Part shown: positions 35,954 to 44,855 of the stretch, piece by piece
How the letters are laid out: every line of letters begins with the position of its first letter
Position numbering within the stretch: position 1 is the stretch's first letter
Source: Pseudomonadota bacterium
Lineage (GTDB): Bacteria > Pseudomonadota > Gammaproteobacteria > Burkholderiales > Burkholderiaceae_C
DNA: 64,000 nucleotides
Direction: 5' to 3'
NCBI GenBank assembly: GCA_023387335.1
Contig: JAEWIF010000057.1
Coordinates: forward strand, 62,001 to 126,000
Position numbers and translations under genes: made by a program
The notes under the pieces: model-generated
Database searches by the model: none
Told to the model about the DNA's origin: nothing
The model's input: only the letters and a program-made list of their open reading frames with translations

Positions 35954-37173
35954 CACGAGCGCCCTCCCCGCATCAGGACGCGGTTCTCGTAGTCGATCCG
36001 CAAGACCACCGCGAGCGCGACGAGGTTCATCAGGATGGCCGAGCCGCCGTAACTCATGAGCGGCAGCGTCAGGCCCTTGGTCGGCAGCGCGCCCAGGTTC
36101 ACGCCCATGTTGATGAAGGCCTGGAAGCCCATCCACAGGCCCACGCCCTGCGCGACGAGGCCGGCGAACACGCGGTCCAGCGCCACGGCCTGGCGGCCGA
36201 TGTGCATGATGCGGCGCGTCATCCAGAGGAAGCAGCCGATCACGGCGAGCACGCCGACGAGGCCGAACTCCTCGCCGATGACGGCCAGCAGGAAGTCGGT
36301 GTGCGCCTCGGGCAGCCAGTGCAGCTTCTCGACGCTGCCACCCAGCCCGACGCCGAAGATCTCGCCGCGGCCGATGGCGATCAGCGAGTGCGACAGCTGG
36401 TAGCCCTTGCCCAGCGCGTGCTTCTCGCTCCACGGATCCAGGTACGCGAAGATCCGCTCGCGCCGCCACTCGGAGAACGCGATCATCAGCCCGAACGCCA
36501 CCACGATCACGGTGGCAATCAGGAAGAACATGCGGGCGTTGACGCCGCCCAGGAACAGGATGCCCATGGCGATGACGGCGATCACCATGAAGGCGCCCAT
36601 GTCGGGCTCGGCCAGCAGCAATACCCCGACCACCGCCACCGCGGCGGCCATTGGCAGCACGGCGCGGAAGAAGCGCTCCTTCACGTCCATCTTGCGGACC
36701 ATGTAGTTGGACGCGTAGAGCAGCACCGCGAACTTGGACAGCTCCGAGGGCTGGAAGCTCATGACGCCCAGGCCGATCCAGCGGCGGGCGCCGTTCACGC
36801 CCTTGCCCACGTGCGGGACCAGCACCACGATCAGCAGCACCAGCGAGGCGATGAACAGCCAGGGCGCCACCTTCTCCCAGGTGGCCACCGGCACCTGGAA
36901 CGCCAGCAGCGCGAACACGAAGCCCAGCACCAGCGAGAACAGGTGGCGCATCAGGAAATGCGTGTGGGCGTAGCGGGCGAAGCGCGGGTTGTCGGGCAGC
37001 GCGATCGAGGCCGAATAGACCATGACCAGGCCGAACGCGAGCAGCGCCACGGCGATCCACAGCAGCGGCTGGTCGAAGCCCTGCACGCGCGAAGGCGCCG
37101 CGCGGCCCGAGTAGCCGCCGCGGTCGTTGCCGCCGCCGAACCAGCCGCCCAGGCGCGAGACCAGCGCGTTCAT
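35953..37173 (-). CDS. ftsW: Septal peptidoglycan glycosyltransferase FtsW
   Basis: FtsW is the SEDS polymerase of the divisome, partnered by FtsI. The 406-residue protein has about ten membrane helices, GARRWIGLGVMSFQPSELSKFA, the loop Asp in LLAEPDMGAFMVI, PEAHTDFLLAVIGEEFG and LPLMSYGGSAI. The first 35 residues form a Gly-rich cytoplasmic tail (GGWFGGGNDRGGYSGRAAP). The ATG at 37173 overlaps the murD stop. Its position between murD and murG, and the septal context, distinguish it from RodA at 8880-10034. Confidence 0.97.
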   Translation of the reverse strand: MNALVSRLGGWFGGGNDRGGYSGRAAPSRVQGFDQPLLWIAVALLAFGLVMVYSASIALPDNPRFARYAHTHFLMRHLFSLVLGFVFALLAFQVPVATWEKVAPWLFIASLVLLIVVLVPHVGKGVNGARRWIGLGVMSFQPSELSKFAVLLYASNYMVRKMDVKERFFRAVLPMAAAVAVVGVLLLAEPDMGAFMVIAVIAMGILFLGGVNARMFFLIATVIVVAFGLMIAFSEWRRERIFAYLDPWSEKHALGKGYQLSHSLIAIGRGEIFGVGLGGSVEKLHWLPEAHTDFLLAVIGEEFGLVGVLAVIGCFLWMTRRIMHIGRQAVALDRVFAGLVAQGVGLWMGFQAFINMGVNLGALPTKGLTLPLMSYGGSAILMNLVALAVVLRIDYENRVLMRGGRS

Positions 37174-38807
37174 TCGGCGCCTCCCAGCGGCGTGCCGGCC
37201 TCGTCGGCCAGCGCCTGCACGGCCGTGCGGAACACCTCGGCGCGGTGCGGGTAGTTGCGGAACATGTCGAAGCTGGCGCAGGCCGGCGACATCAGCACGG
37301 CGTCGCCCGACTGGGCTTGCGCCGCGCAGGCGCGCACGGCTTCTTCCATCGAGCCGGCGTCGATCAGCGGCACGCCGGTGCCTTCCAGCGCCGCGCGGAT
37401 GCCGGGGCCGTCGCGACCGATCAGCGCGACCGCGCGGGCGTAGCGGGCCACCGGCTCGGCCAGCGGCGAGAAGTCCTGGCCCTTGCCGTCGCCGCCGAGG
37501 ATGACGAGCAGCTTGCGGTCGGCGCCCAGGCCGGCGAGCGCGGCCACGGTGGCGCCGACGTTGGTGCCCTTGCTGTCGTCGAAGTACTCGACCTCGCCCA
37601 CGATGCCCACCGACTCCACGCGGTGCGGCTCGCCGCGGTACTCGCGCAGGCCGAACAGCATGGGCGCGAGCTGCGCGCCCGTGGCGCTGGCCAGCGCCAG
37701 CGAAGCCAGCGCGTTCACCGCGTTGTGGCGGCCGCGGATGCGCAGCGCGTCGGCCGGCATCAGGCGCTGGATGTGGATTTCCTGCTCCTCGCCGCGGCGC
37801 TTCCTGAGCGTCTCGTCGGCTTCCATCGCGCGCACCAGCCAGGCCATGCCGTTGACGTTCTCGATGCCGAAGTCGCCGGGCCGCTGCGGCATGTCGGCGC
37901 CGAACGTGAGGTGTTCGCGCTGCTGCATCCGGCCGCCCTTGAGCCGCACCGGCGCCGGCAGCATGCGCATCACGATCGCGTCTTCGCGGTTGAGCACCAT
38001 CAGCGAGCCCGCGCCGAAGATGCGCGCCTTGGCGGCGGCGTACGCGTCCATGCTGCCGTGCCAGTCCAGGTGGTCCTGGGTGACGTTCAGGACCGCGGCG
38101 GCGGTCGGCTCGAAGCCTTCCACGCCCTCCAGCTGGAAGCTGGAAAGCTCCAGCACCCAGACCTGCGGCAGCGACTGCGCGTGCGTGCGCGCCGCCAGCG
38201 TGTCCAGCAGCGTCGGGCCGATGTTGCCGGCCACCGCGACGGTGCGGCCGGACCGCTCGACCAGCTGGCCGGTGAGCGCGGTCACGGTCGTCTTGCCGTT
38301 GGTGCCGGTGACGGCCAGCACCGCGGGCGCGTAACCCTGCTCGTGGCGCAGCTTGAGCAGGCCGTGCGTGAACAGCGCGAGTTCGCCGCCCACCGGCAGG
38401 CCGCGCGCGATGGCGGCTTCGGCGATCGGGCCGACCTGCGTCGGCGACAGCCCCGGGCTGCGGTAGACCGCCTGCACGTCGTCGAGCAGCGACTCGTCGA
38501 ACGGGCCGCCGACGAAGCGCGCGTCGGGGATCTCCTCGCGCAGCGCCGGCAGGCCGGGCGGCTGCTCGCGCGTGTCCGCGACCGTGACGCGTGCGCCTTC
38601 GCGCGCGCACCAGCGCGCCATCGCCAGACCGGAATCGCCCAGGCCGAGGACCAGCACCGAAGCCGGGAAGGCCGGAAGCGGCGGCGGCGCGGCAGGGGTT
38701 TCCACCTGCGGCGCCGCGGCCTGCACGTCCGGCTCGCCTTCCTGGGGCGGTCCGGCGGACGGCTCGTCGTCCGGGGGTGGTGGGAGGTGTTCGTGTTCGG
38801 TGGCCAC
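37170..38807 (-). CDS. murD: UDP-N-acetylmuramoylalanine--D-glutamate ligase
   Basis: MurD adds D-Glu to UDP-MurNAc-L-Ala. The enzyme core begins near residue 48 (VLVLGLGDSGLAMARWC) and contains the ATP loop VTGTNGKTTVTAL, GNIGPTLLDTL, LELSSFQLEG, NVTQDHLDWHG, RGRHNAVNALAS, YFDDSKGTNVGAT and LSPACASFDMF. The protein has 545 residues, about 100 more than E. coli MurD. Part of the excess is an N-terminal Pro/Glu-rich tail of about 45 residues. The GTG at 38807 is preferred because GAGGT lies 5 bases upstream, right at the mraY stop; an internal start nearer the core cannot be excluded. Confidence 0.95.
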   Translation of the reverse strand: MATEHEHLPPPPDDEPSAGPPQEGEPDVQAAAPQVETPAAPPPLPAFPASVLVLGLGDSGLAMARWCAREGARVTVADTREQPPGLPALREEIPDARFVGGPFDESLLDDVQAVYRSPGLSPTQVGPIAEAAIARGLPVGGELALFTHGLLKLRHEQGYAPAVLAVTGTNGKTTVTALTGQLVERSGRTVAVAGNIGPTLLDTLAARTHAQSLPQVWVLELSSFQLEGVEGFEPTAAAVLNVTQDHLDWHGSMDAYAAAKARIFGAGSLMVLNREDAIVMRMLPAPVRLKGGRMQQREHLTFGADMPQRPGDFGIENVNGMAWLVRAMEADETLRKRRGEEQEIHIQRLMPADALRIRGRHNAVNALASLALASATGAQLAPMLFGLREYRGEPHRVESVGIVGEVEYFDDSKGTNVGATVAALAGLGADRKLLVILGGDGKGQDFSPLAEPVARYARAVALIGRDGPGIRAALEGTGVPLIDAGSMEEAVRACAAQAQSGDAVLMSPACASFDMFRNYPHRAEVFRTAVQALADEAGTPLGGAE

Positions 38808-38809
38808 GG

Positions 38810-39988
38810 TTACCTCAGCTTCAATGTGGACAGACCCACCAGGCACAACAGCATGGTGATGATCCAGAAGCGGACCACGACCTGGGTCTCGGTCCAGCCG
38901 CTCTTCTCGAAATGGTGGTGCAGCGGCGCCATCTTCAGGATGCGACGGCCCTCGCCGTACTTGCGCTTGGTGTACTTGAAATAGGCGACCTGCGCCATCA
39001 CCGACAGCGCCTCGACCACGAACACGCCGCCCATGATGGCCAGCACGATCTCCTGGCGCACGATCACGGCGATGGTGCCCAGCGCGCCGCCGAGCGCGAG
39101 CGCACCCACGTCGCCCATGAACACCTGGGCCGGATGCGTGTTGAACCACAGGAACGCCAGGCCGGCGCCCGCCATCGCCGAGCAGAAGATCAGCAGTTCG
39201 CCCGAGCCGGGGATGTGCGGGAAGAAGAGGTAGCGCGAGAAATTCGCGCTACCGGTGACGTAGGCGAACACGCCCAGCGCCGAGCCCACCATCACGACCG
39301 GCATGATGGCCAGCCCGTCCAGGCCGTCCGTGAGGTTGACCGCGTTGCTCGAGCCCACGATCACCACGTAGGTCAGGAACACGAAGCCGAACACGCCGAG
39401 CGGGTAGCTCACTTCCTTGAAGAAGGGCACCAGCAGGCCGGCCTTGGGCGGCAGGTTGACGTCGAAGCCGGAGCTCACCCAGGCGAAGAACAGCTCCACC
39501 ACGCGGATGTTGTTGCTCTCCGAGATGCTGAACACCAGGTAGAGCGCCGCGATCAGGCCGATGACGGACTGCCAGAAGTACTTCTCGCGCGAGCGCATGC
39601 CTTCCGGGTCCTTGTTGACGACTTTGCGCCAGTCGTCGGCCCAGCCGATCATCCCGAAGCCCAGCGTGACGACCAGCACGATCCACACGAAGCGGTTGGA
39701 CAGGTCGAACCACAGCAGCGTGGCGATGGCGATGGCCATCAGCACCAGCACCCCGCCCATGGTGGGCGTGCCCTTCTTGGACAGGTGCGTCTGCATCGCG
39801 TAGTCGCGGATCGGCTGGCCGATCTTGAGCTCGGTCAGCCGGCGGATCACCCACGGCCCGGCCACCAGGCCGATCAGCAGCGCCGTCATCGCCGCCATCA
39901 CGGCGCGGAAGGTGATGTACTGGAACACGCGCAGGAAGCCGAACTCCGGGCTCAGGCCCTGCAGCCACACGGCCAGGCTAAGCAACAT
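38810..39988 (-). CDS. mraY: Phospho-N-acetylmuramoyl-pentapeptide-transferase
   Basis: MraY moves phospho-MurNAc-pentapeptide onto undecaprenyl phosphate, making lipid I. The 392-residue protein has about ten membrane helices, the early KKGTPTMGGVLVLMAI motif, the catalytic Asp residues around GWADDWRKV and NLTDGLDGLAIMP, and the His motif MAPLHHHFEKSGW near the end. Its start lies inside the 3' end of murF (11-base overlap) and it ends 2 bases before the murD GTG. Confidence 0.97.
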   Translation of the reverse strand: MLLSLAVWLQGLSPEFGFLRVFQYITFRAVMAAMTALLIGLVAGPWVIRRLTELKIGQPIRDYAMQTHLSKKGTPTMGGVLVLMAIAIATLLWFDLSNRFVWIVLVVTLGFGMIGWADDWRKVVNKDPEGMRSREKYFWQSVIGLIAALYLVFSISESNNIRVVELFFAWVSSGFDVNLPPKAGLLVPFFKEVSYPLGVFGFVFLTYVVIVGSSNAVNLTDGLDGLAIMPVVMVGSALGVFAYVTGSANFSRYLFFPHIPGSGELLIFCSAMAGAGLAFLWFNTHPAQVFMGDVGALALGGALGTIAVIVRQEIVLAIMGGVFVVEALSVMAQVAYFKYTKRKYGEGRRILKMAPLHHHFEKSGWTETQVVVRFWIITMLLCLVGLSTLKLR

Positions 39989-41375
39989 CGCCGTCCTTTC
40001 CTTGTTCTTGTTCTTGTTGTTGTTGTTGACGCTGGACGATGGCCTCGACCACGCGTTCCATCTTCATGAAGCGCGAGCCCTTGACCAGCACGCTGGCCGA
40101 TTCCTCCACGGCCTGCAGCACGGCGGCGTTGAGCGCGCCGATGTCTTCGAAATGCCGCCCCGCCATGGCGGGCGACTGCTCGCCCAGCGTGTAGAGCCGC
40201 TCGATGCCCCGCTCGCGCGCGTAGCGCCCCACTTCCGTATGGAACTGCGGGCCCTGGTCGCCGACCTCGCCCATGTCGCCCAGCACCAGAAGGCGCGGGC
40301 CGGGGAGTTCGGCCAGCACGTCGATGGCGGCGCGCACGGAGTCGGGGTTGGCGTTGTAGGTGTCGTCCACCAGCGTGACCGTTCGTCCCGCGACCTGCAC
40401 GCCCAGCGCGCGCGAGCGGCCCTTGACCGGCTCGAACGCCTCGAGGCCGGCCTGGATGGCGGGCAGCGGCACGCCCGCGGCCAAGGCGCAGGCGGCCGCG
40501 GCCAGCGCGTTGCGGACGTTATGGCGGCCGGCGATATGGAGTAGGAAGTCCAGCGGACCGGCGGGTGTCATTGCCCGTACCGTCCACCGGCCCTCGAGCC
40601 ATTCAGACCCGGCCAGAACGAGGTCGGCGCCGCGGTCCGCGTCGCCGAAAGTGAGGCAGGCGCGTGCGCCCGCGAGTTGGGTCCACAGCGCGGTGTAGTC
40701 GTCGCCGGCCGGGAACACGGCGGTGCCGTGGCGGTCCAGCGCGCCGAACACCGACGCGTTCTCGCGCGCCACGGCTTCCACCGTGGCCATGAATTCCTGG
40801 TGCTCGCGCTGGGCGTTGTTGACCAGCGCGACGGTCGGCCGCGCGATGTCGGCCAGGTAGGCGATCTCGCCGGGATGGTTCATCCCCAGCTCGACCACCG
40901 CGACGCGGTGCTCCGAACGCAGCCGCAGCAGCGTGAGCGGCAGCCCGATGTCGTTGTTGAAGTTGCCCTGCGTCGCCAGGTGGTTCTGCGGCTCCCACGC
41001 GCGCAGGATGGACGCGACCATCTGCGTTACCGTCGTCTTGCCGTTGCTGCCCGTCACAGCCACCAGCGGCAGCCGGAACTGCTGGCGCCAGGCCTGCGCG
41101 AGCTTGCCCAGGGTCGCCTTGCTGTCCTCGACCTCCACGCCAGGCAGGCCGCCCGGCAGGCGGCCCGGCTGCGCGATGGCGGCCACGGCGCCGCTGGCGC
41201 GCGCCTGCCCGAGGAAGTCGTTGGCGTCGAAGCGCTCGCCGCGGATGGCGACGAACAGGTCGCCCGGCTGCAGCGTGCGGGTGTCGGAGTGCACGCGCTC
41301 GAACGGGGTGGCGCCGTCGCCGACGAGGCGGCCGCCGGTCCACTGCGCGACCTGGGCGAGCGTGGTCATCGTCAT
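39978..41375 (-). CDS. murF: UDP-N-acetylmuramoyl-tripeptide--D-alanyl-D-alanine ligase
   Basis: MurF adds D-Ala-D-Ala to the UDP-MurNAc-tripeptide. The 465-residue protein has HSDTRTLQPGDLFVAI, the ATP loop VTGSNGKTTVTQMV, TQGNFNNDIGLPLTLL, ELGMNHPGEI, GRHNVRNALAA and DDTYNANPDSVRAA. The C-terminus ends in a Gln/Glu run (QRQQQQQEQEQGKDG) encoded by a trinucleotide-rich repeat at 40001-40028, just before the mraY start. The start at 41375 overlaps the murE stop by 4 bases; an in-frame ATG two codons later is equally plausible. Confidence 0.96.
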   Translation of the reverse strand: MTMTTLAQVAQWTGGRLVGDGATPFERVHSDTRTLQPGDLFVAIRGERFDANDFLGQARASGAVAAIAQPGRLPGGLPGVEVEDSKATLGKLAQAWRQQFRLPLVAVTGSNGKTTVTQMVASILRAWEPQNHLATQGNFNNDIGLPLTLLRLRSEHRVAVVELGMNHPGEIAYLADIARPTVALVNNAQREHQEFMATVEAVARENASVFGALDRHGTAVFPAGDDYTALWTQLAGARACLTFGDADRGADLVLAGSEWLEGRWTVRAMTPAGPLDFLLHIAGRHNVRNALAAAACALAAGVPLPAIQAGLEAFEPVKGRSRALGVQVAGRTVTLVDDTYNANPDSVRAAIDVLAELPGPRLLVLGDMGEVGDQGPQFHTEVGRYARERGIERLYTLGEQSPAMAGRHFEDIGALNAAVLQAVEESASVLVKGSRFMKMERVVEAIVQRQQQQQEQEQGKDGDVA

Positions 41376-42847
41376 GCGCGCGCCTCCAGCGCCTTGCGCG
41401 CGTGCGCCCGGTCGTCGAACGGGTGCTTCACGCCCGCGATCTCCTGGTACGGCTCGTGGCCCTTGCCGGCCAGCAGGATCACGTCGTCCGGCGCGGCGGC
41501 GGCCACGATCTCGGCGATGGCGCGGGCGCGATCGGCCTGCACCTCCACGCTCTCGCGGTGCGTGAGCCCAAGCAGGATCTGGCTGATGATGACCTCGGGC
41601 TTCTCGTTGCGCGGGTTGTCGCTGGTGACGACGACGCGGTCGGCGTTCTTCTCCGCCACGGCGGCCATCAGCGGACGCTTGATGGGGTCGCGGTCGCCGC
41701 CGCAGCCGAACACGCACCACAGCCGGCCCCCGCGTTGGGCCGCGAGCGGCCGCAGCGCGAGCAGCGCCTTGTCCAGCGCGTCGGGCGTGTGGGCGTAGTC
41801 CACCGCCACCAGCGGACGGCCGGGCTGCTGCAGGCATTCCATGCGGCCGGGCACCGGCTGCAGTTCGCAGCAGGCGCGCGCCGCGTCGGCCAGCGACACG
41901 CCCAGCGAGCGCATCGCGCCGATGACGCCCAGCAGGTTGGCCACGTTGTACTGGCCGATGAGGCCCGTCGTCACGCCGTGGCGCTCCTCGCCTTCCACGA
42001 CGGTGAAGCGCAGGCCCTGCTGCGAGTAGCCGATGTCGATCGCCTGCAGCCGCGCGGAGCGCTCGCACGACACCGGCCACAGGTCCAGGCTGCTGTCCTG
42101 CATGTCGGCCAGCAGCTCGACGCCCTTCAGGTCGTCGATGTTCACCACGGCGGCGCGCAGGCCGGGCCAGCGGAACAGCTCCGCCTTGGCCGCCCAGTAC
42201 GAGTCCATGTTGCCGTGGTAGTCCAGGTGGTCCTGGGTGAAATTGGTGAACACCGCCACCGCGATGCGCGTGCCGTCGAGCCGGCGCTCGGACAGGCCGA
42301 TGGACGAAGCCTCGATCGCGCAGGCCTTGAGTCCCTGGTCGGCGAAGCGCCGGAACTCGGACTGCAGCAGCACCGGGTCGGGCGTGGTCAGGCCGTTCGA
42401 CTCGACCGCCGGCGGACGGCCCGTGCCCAGCGTGCCGATCACGGCGGCAGGCCAGGGATCGCCTTCGAGGCGCGACAGCGCCTGCGCCAGCCACCACGCG
42501 GTGGAGGTCTTGCCGTTGGTGCCGGTGACGGCCAGCACCTGCAGGCGATCGCTCGGATGCTCGTAGTACTCGGCGGCGATGGGACCGGTGGCCGCCTTCA
42601 GCTGCGCGTACGAAGCGATCGCCTCGCCCTCGAAGCCGAAGGCTTGCACGCCTTCCTGCTCGACCAGGCAGGCCGCCGCGCCTTGCGACAACGCGCCGCC
42701 CACATGCTTGCGGCCGTCGGTGGCCGCGCCCGGCCAGGCGATGAAGCCGTCGCCCGCGCGCACGCGGCGGCTGTCGGTGTGCAGCGCGCCGCGCACGCGG
42801 CCGCGCAGCCAGCCGGCCGCTTCGAGGGGCGTGCGCAGCTGCCGCAT
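41372..42847 (-). CDS. murE: UDP-MurNAc-L-alanyl-D-glutamate--meso-diaminopimelate ligase
   Basis: MurE adds the third amino acid of the stem peptide. The DNPR motif (TSDNPRNEKPE) indicates meso-diaminopimelate rather than lysine, in agreement with dapF and mpl in this window. Also seen are HTDSRRVRAGDGFIAW, the ATP loop VTGTNGKTSTAWW, TTPDPVLLQ, EASSIGLSERRLDG, FTQDHLDYHGNMDSYW, DYAHTPDAL and AGKGHEPYQE. The protein has 491 residues. The ATG overlaps the ftsI stop by one base (TGATG). Confidence 0.97.
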   Translation of the reverse strand: MRQLRTPLEAAGWLRGRVRGALHTDSRRVRAGDGFIAWPGAATDGRKHVGGALSQGAAACLVEQEGVQAFGFEGEAIASYAQLKAATGPIAAEYYEHPSDRLQVLAVTGTNGKTSTAWWLAQALSRLEGDPWPAAVIGTLGTGRPPAVESNGLTTPDPVLLQSEFRRFADQGLKACAIEASSIGLSERRLDGTRIAVAVFTNFTQDHLDYHGNMDSYWAAKAELFRWPGLRAAVVNIDDLKGVELLADMQDSSLDLWPVSCERSARLQAIDIGYSQQGLRFTVVEGEERHGVTTGLIGQYNVANLLGVIGAMRSLGVSLADAARACCELQPVPGRMECLQQPGRPLVAVDYAHTPDALDKALLALRPLAAQRGGRLWCVFGCGGDRDPIKRPLMAAVAEKNADRVVVTSDNPRNEKPEVIISQILLGLTHRESVEVQADRARAIAEIVAAAAPDDVILLAGKGHEPYQEIAGVKHPFDDRAHARKALEARA

Positions 42848-44580
42848 CAGAACGACTCCTCCACGGCGTCGACCACGACCAGCGGCTTGACGTTCATGTC
42901 GGGCTGCACGCCCAGCAGGCGCAGCGTCTGCTGCACGGTGGTGCTGAACACCGGCGCCGCGACGTCGCCGCCGAAGTACTTGCCCGCGCTGGGCTCGTCG
43001 ATCATCACGGCCACCACGATGCGCGGCTGCTCGATCGGCGCGATGCCGACGAAGAAGCCACGGTACTTCTTGTCGGCGTAGCCGCGGCCTTCCTGCTTGT
43101 GCGCGGTGCCGGTCTTGCCGCCGACCGAGTAGCCGACCGCCTGCGCCTTCGGGGCGGTGCCACCGGGACCCACCGTCATGTGCAGCATCTGCCGCACCTG
43201 CTGGGCATGGTCGGCGTCGATCACCCGCAGGCCCGCGACCGGGCCCTGGCTCTTGATCAGCGTGGCGGGCATCAGTTCGCCGTCGCGCGCGAACACCGTG
43301 TAGGCCCGCGCCAGCTGGAACAGGCTGACCGAGAGGCCGTAGCCGTAGCTCATGGTGGCCTGCTCGATCGGCTTCCAGGTCTTGGCCGGGCGCAGCCGCC
43401 CGCTCACCGCGCCGGGGAAAGGCACCTGCGGCTTCTGGCCGAAGCCGACCTCGGTGTACAGCTCCCACATGTCGCGCGGCGCCATCTGCATGGCCATCTT
43501 GACCGTGCCGACGTTGCTCGACTTCTGGATCACCTGCGCCACCGTCAGCATGCCGTGCGGGTGCGAGTCGCTGATGGTGGAGCCGCCGACGGTGATGCGG
43601 CCGGGCGCGGTCTGGATCGGCGTGTCGGCGCGCACCAGGCCCTTGTCCATCGCCAGCGCGGCGATGAAGGGCTTCATCGTCGAGCCCGGCTCGAAGGTGT
43701 CGGTGAGCGCGCGGTTGCGCAGTTGCGCGCCGCTCAGGTTCTGGCGCTTGGCGGGCGAGTAGCTCGGGTAGTTGGCCAGCGCCAGCACCTCGCCGGTCTG
43801 CACGTCCAGCACCACCACGCTGCCGGCCTTGGCCTTGTGCTCGGCCACCGCGTCGCGCAGCTTCTGCCAGGCGAAGAACTGCACCTTGCTGTCGATCGAC
43901 AGCTGCAGGTCGCGGCCGTCCACCGGCGGGGTCTGCTCGCGCACGTCCTCGACGATGCGGCCCAGGCGGTCCTTGATCACGCGGCGCGACCCCGGCCGGC
44001 CGGCCAGCTCGTTGTTGAACGCGAGCTCCATGCCTTCCTGGCCGCGGTCTTCCACGTTGGTGAAGCCCACCACGTGCGCGGCGGCTTCGCCTTCGGGGTA
44101 CTGGCGCTTGTATTCCTTGCGCTGGTAGATGCCCTTGATGCCGAGCGCGGCGACCTGCTGCGCCACCGGCTCGTCGACCTGGCGCTTGAGCCAGACGAAG
44201 GTCTTGTCCTCGTCTTCCAGCTTCTTGTTCAGGTCGGCCGTGGACATCTCCAGCAGCTTCGCGAGCTGGGCCAGCTTGACCTTGTCGCGCTCGACGTCCT
44301 CGGGGATCGCCCAGATGCTGGGCGACGGAACGCTGGTGGCCAGCAGCAGGCCGTTGCGGTCCAGGATGCGGCCGCGGTTGGCCGGCAGTTCGAGCGTGCG
44401 CGCGAAGCGCACCTCGCCCTGGCGGCGGAAGAAGTCGTTGCCGAACACCTGCACCCAGGCCGCTCGGCCGGCCAGCACCGCGAAGCCGGCGGCGAGGCCG
44501 GCCACGATGAACTTGCTGCGCCACACGGGCGTCTTGCTCGCGAGCAGGGGGCTGGAGGTGTAGTTGACGCTTCTCGTCAC
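42847..44580 (-). CDS. ftsI: Septal peptidoglycan transpeptidase FtsI (PBP3)
   Basis: FtsI cross-links septal peptidoglycan and works with FtsW. The 577-residue class B PBP has an N-terminal membrane anchor (about 22-42), the dimerisation domain (RGRILDRNGLLLATSVPS, with further class B motifs), and a transpeptidase domain with the catalytic Ser in FEPGSTMKPF, the second motif SSN in QKSSNVGTVKMA and KTG in VGGKTGTAHKQ. It overlaps ftsL by 4 bases upstream and murE by one base downstream. Confidence 0.97.
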   Translation of the reverse strand: MTRSVNYTSSPLLASKTPVWRSKFIVAGLAAGFAVLAGRAAWVQVFGNDFFRRQGEVRFARTLELPANRGRILDRNGLLLATSVPSPSIWAIPEDVERDKVKLAQLAKLLEMSTADLNKKLEDEDKTFVWLKRQVDEPVAQQVAALGIKGIYQRKEYKRQYPEGEAAAHVVGFTNVEDRGQEGMELAFNNELAGRPGSRRVIKDRLGRIVEDVREQTPPVDGRDLQLSIDSKVQFFAWQKLRDAVAEHKAKAGSVVVLDVQTGEVLALANYPSYSPAKRQNLSGAQLRNRALTDTFEPGSTMKPFIAALAMDKGLVRADTPIQTAPGRITVGGSTISDSHPHGMLTVAQVIQKSSNVGTVKMAMQMAPRDMWELYTEVGFGQKPQVPFPGAVSGRLRPAKTWKPIEQATMSYGYGLSVSLFQLARAYTVFARDGELMPATLIKSQGPVAGLRVIDADHAQQVRQMLHMTVGPGGTAPKAQAVGYSVGGKTGTAHKQEGRGYADKKYRGFFVGIAPIEQPRIVVAVMIDEPSAGKYFGGDVAAPVFSTTVQQTLRLLGVQPDMNVKPLVVVDAVEESF

Positions 44581-44855
44581 GGTTGCGGCCTCCGCTCCGT
44601 GGCGACGTACTGCGTGATGGCCGGCGAGGCCGGGCGCATCTGCAGCTGGTCCTTGGCGAGGCGCTCCACGCGCAGCGGCGTGGCCTGCGCGCGCTTCTCG
44701 ACCTGCAGGCGCTCGTGCTCGATCTCGAGCTTGCGGGCCTCGCCGTGCGCGCGCTCGATCTCGGCGTAGAGCCGGCGCGAGTCGTACTGCACCTGCACCA
44801 GGTACATGGCGCTGAGCATCACGGTGAGCAGCAGCACGAGGTTCAGGCGCGTCAT
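44577..44855 (-). CDS. ftsL: Cell division protein FtsL
   Basis: FtsL is a small bitopic protein of the FtsQLB complex. Its 92 residues comprise a membrane helix (about 4-23, LNLVLLLTVMLSAMYLVQVQ) and a periplasmic coiled coil (about 28-65) rich in Glu, Arg and Leu (YAEIERAHGEARKLEIEHER). Sequence conservation is weak in this family; the call rests on size, topology and position between rsmH and ftsI. It overlaps both neighbours by 4 bases. Confidence 0.92.
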   Translation of the reverse strand: MTRLNLVLLLTVMLSAMYLVQVQYDSRRLYAEIERAHGEARKLEIEHERLQVEKRAQATPLRVERLAKDQLQMRPASPAITQYVATERRPQP

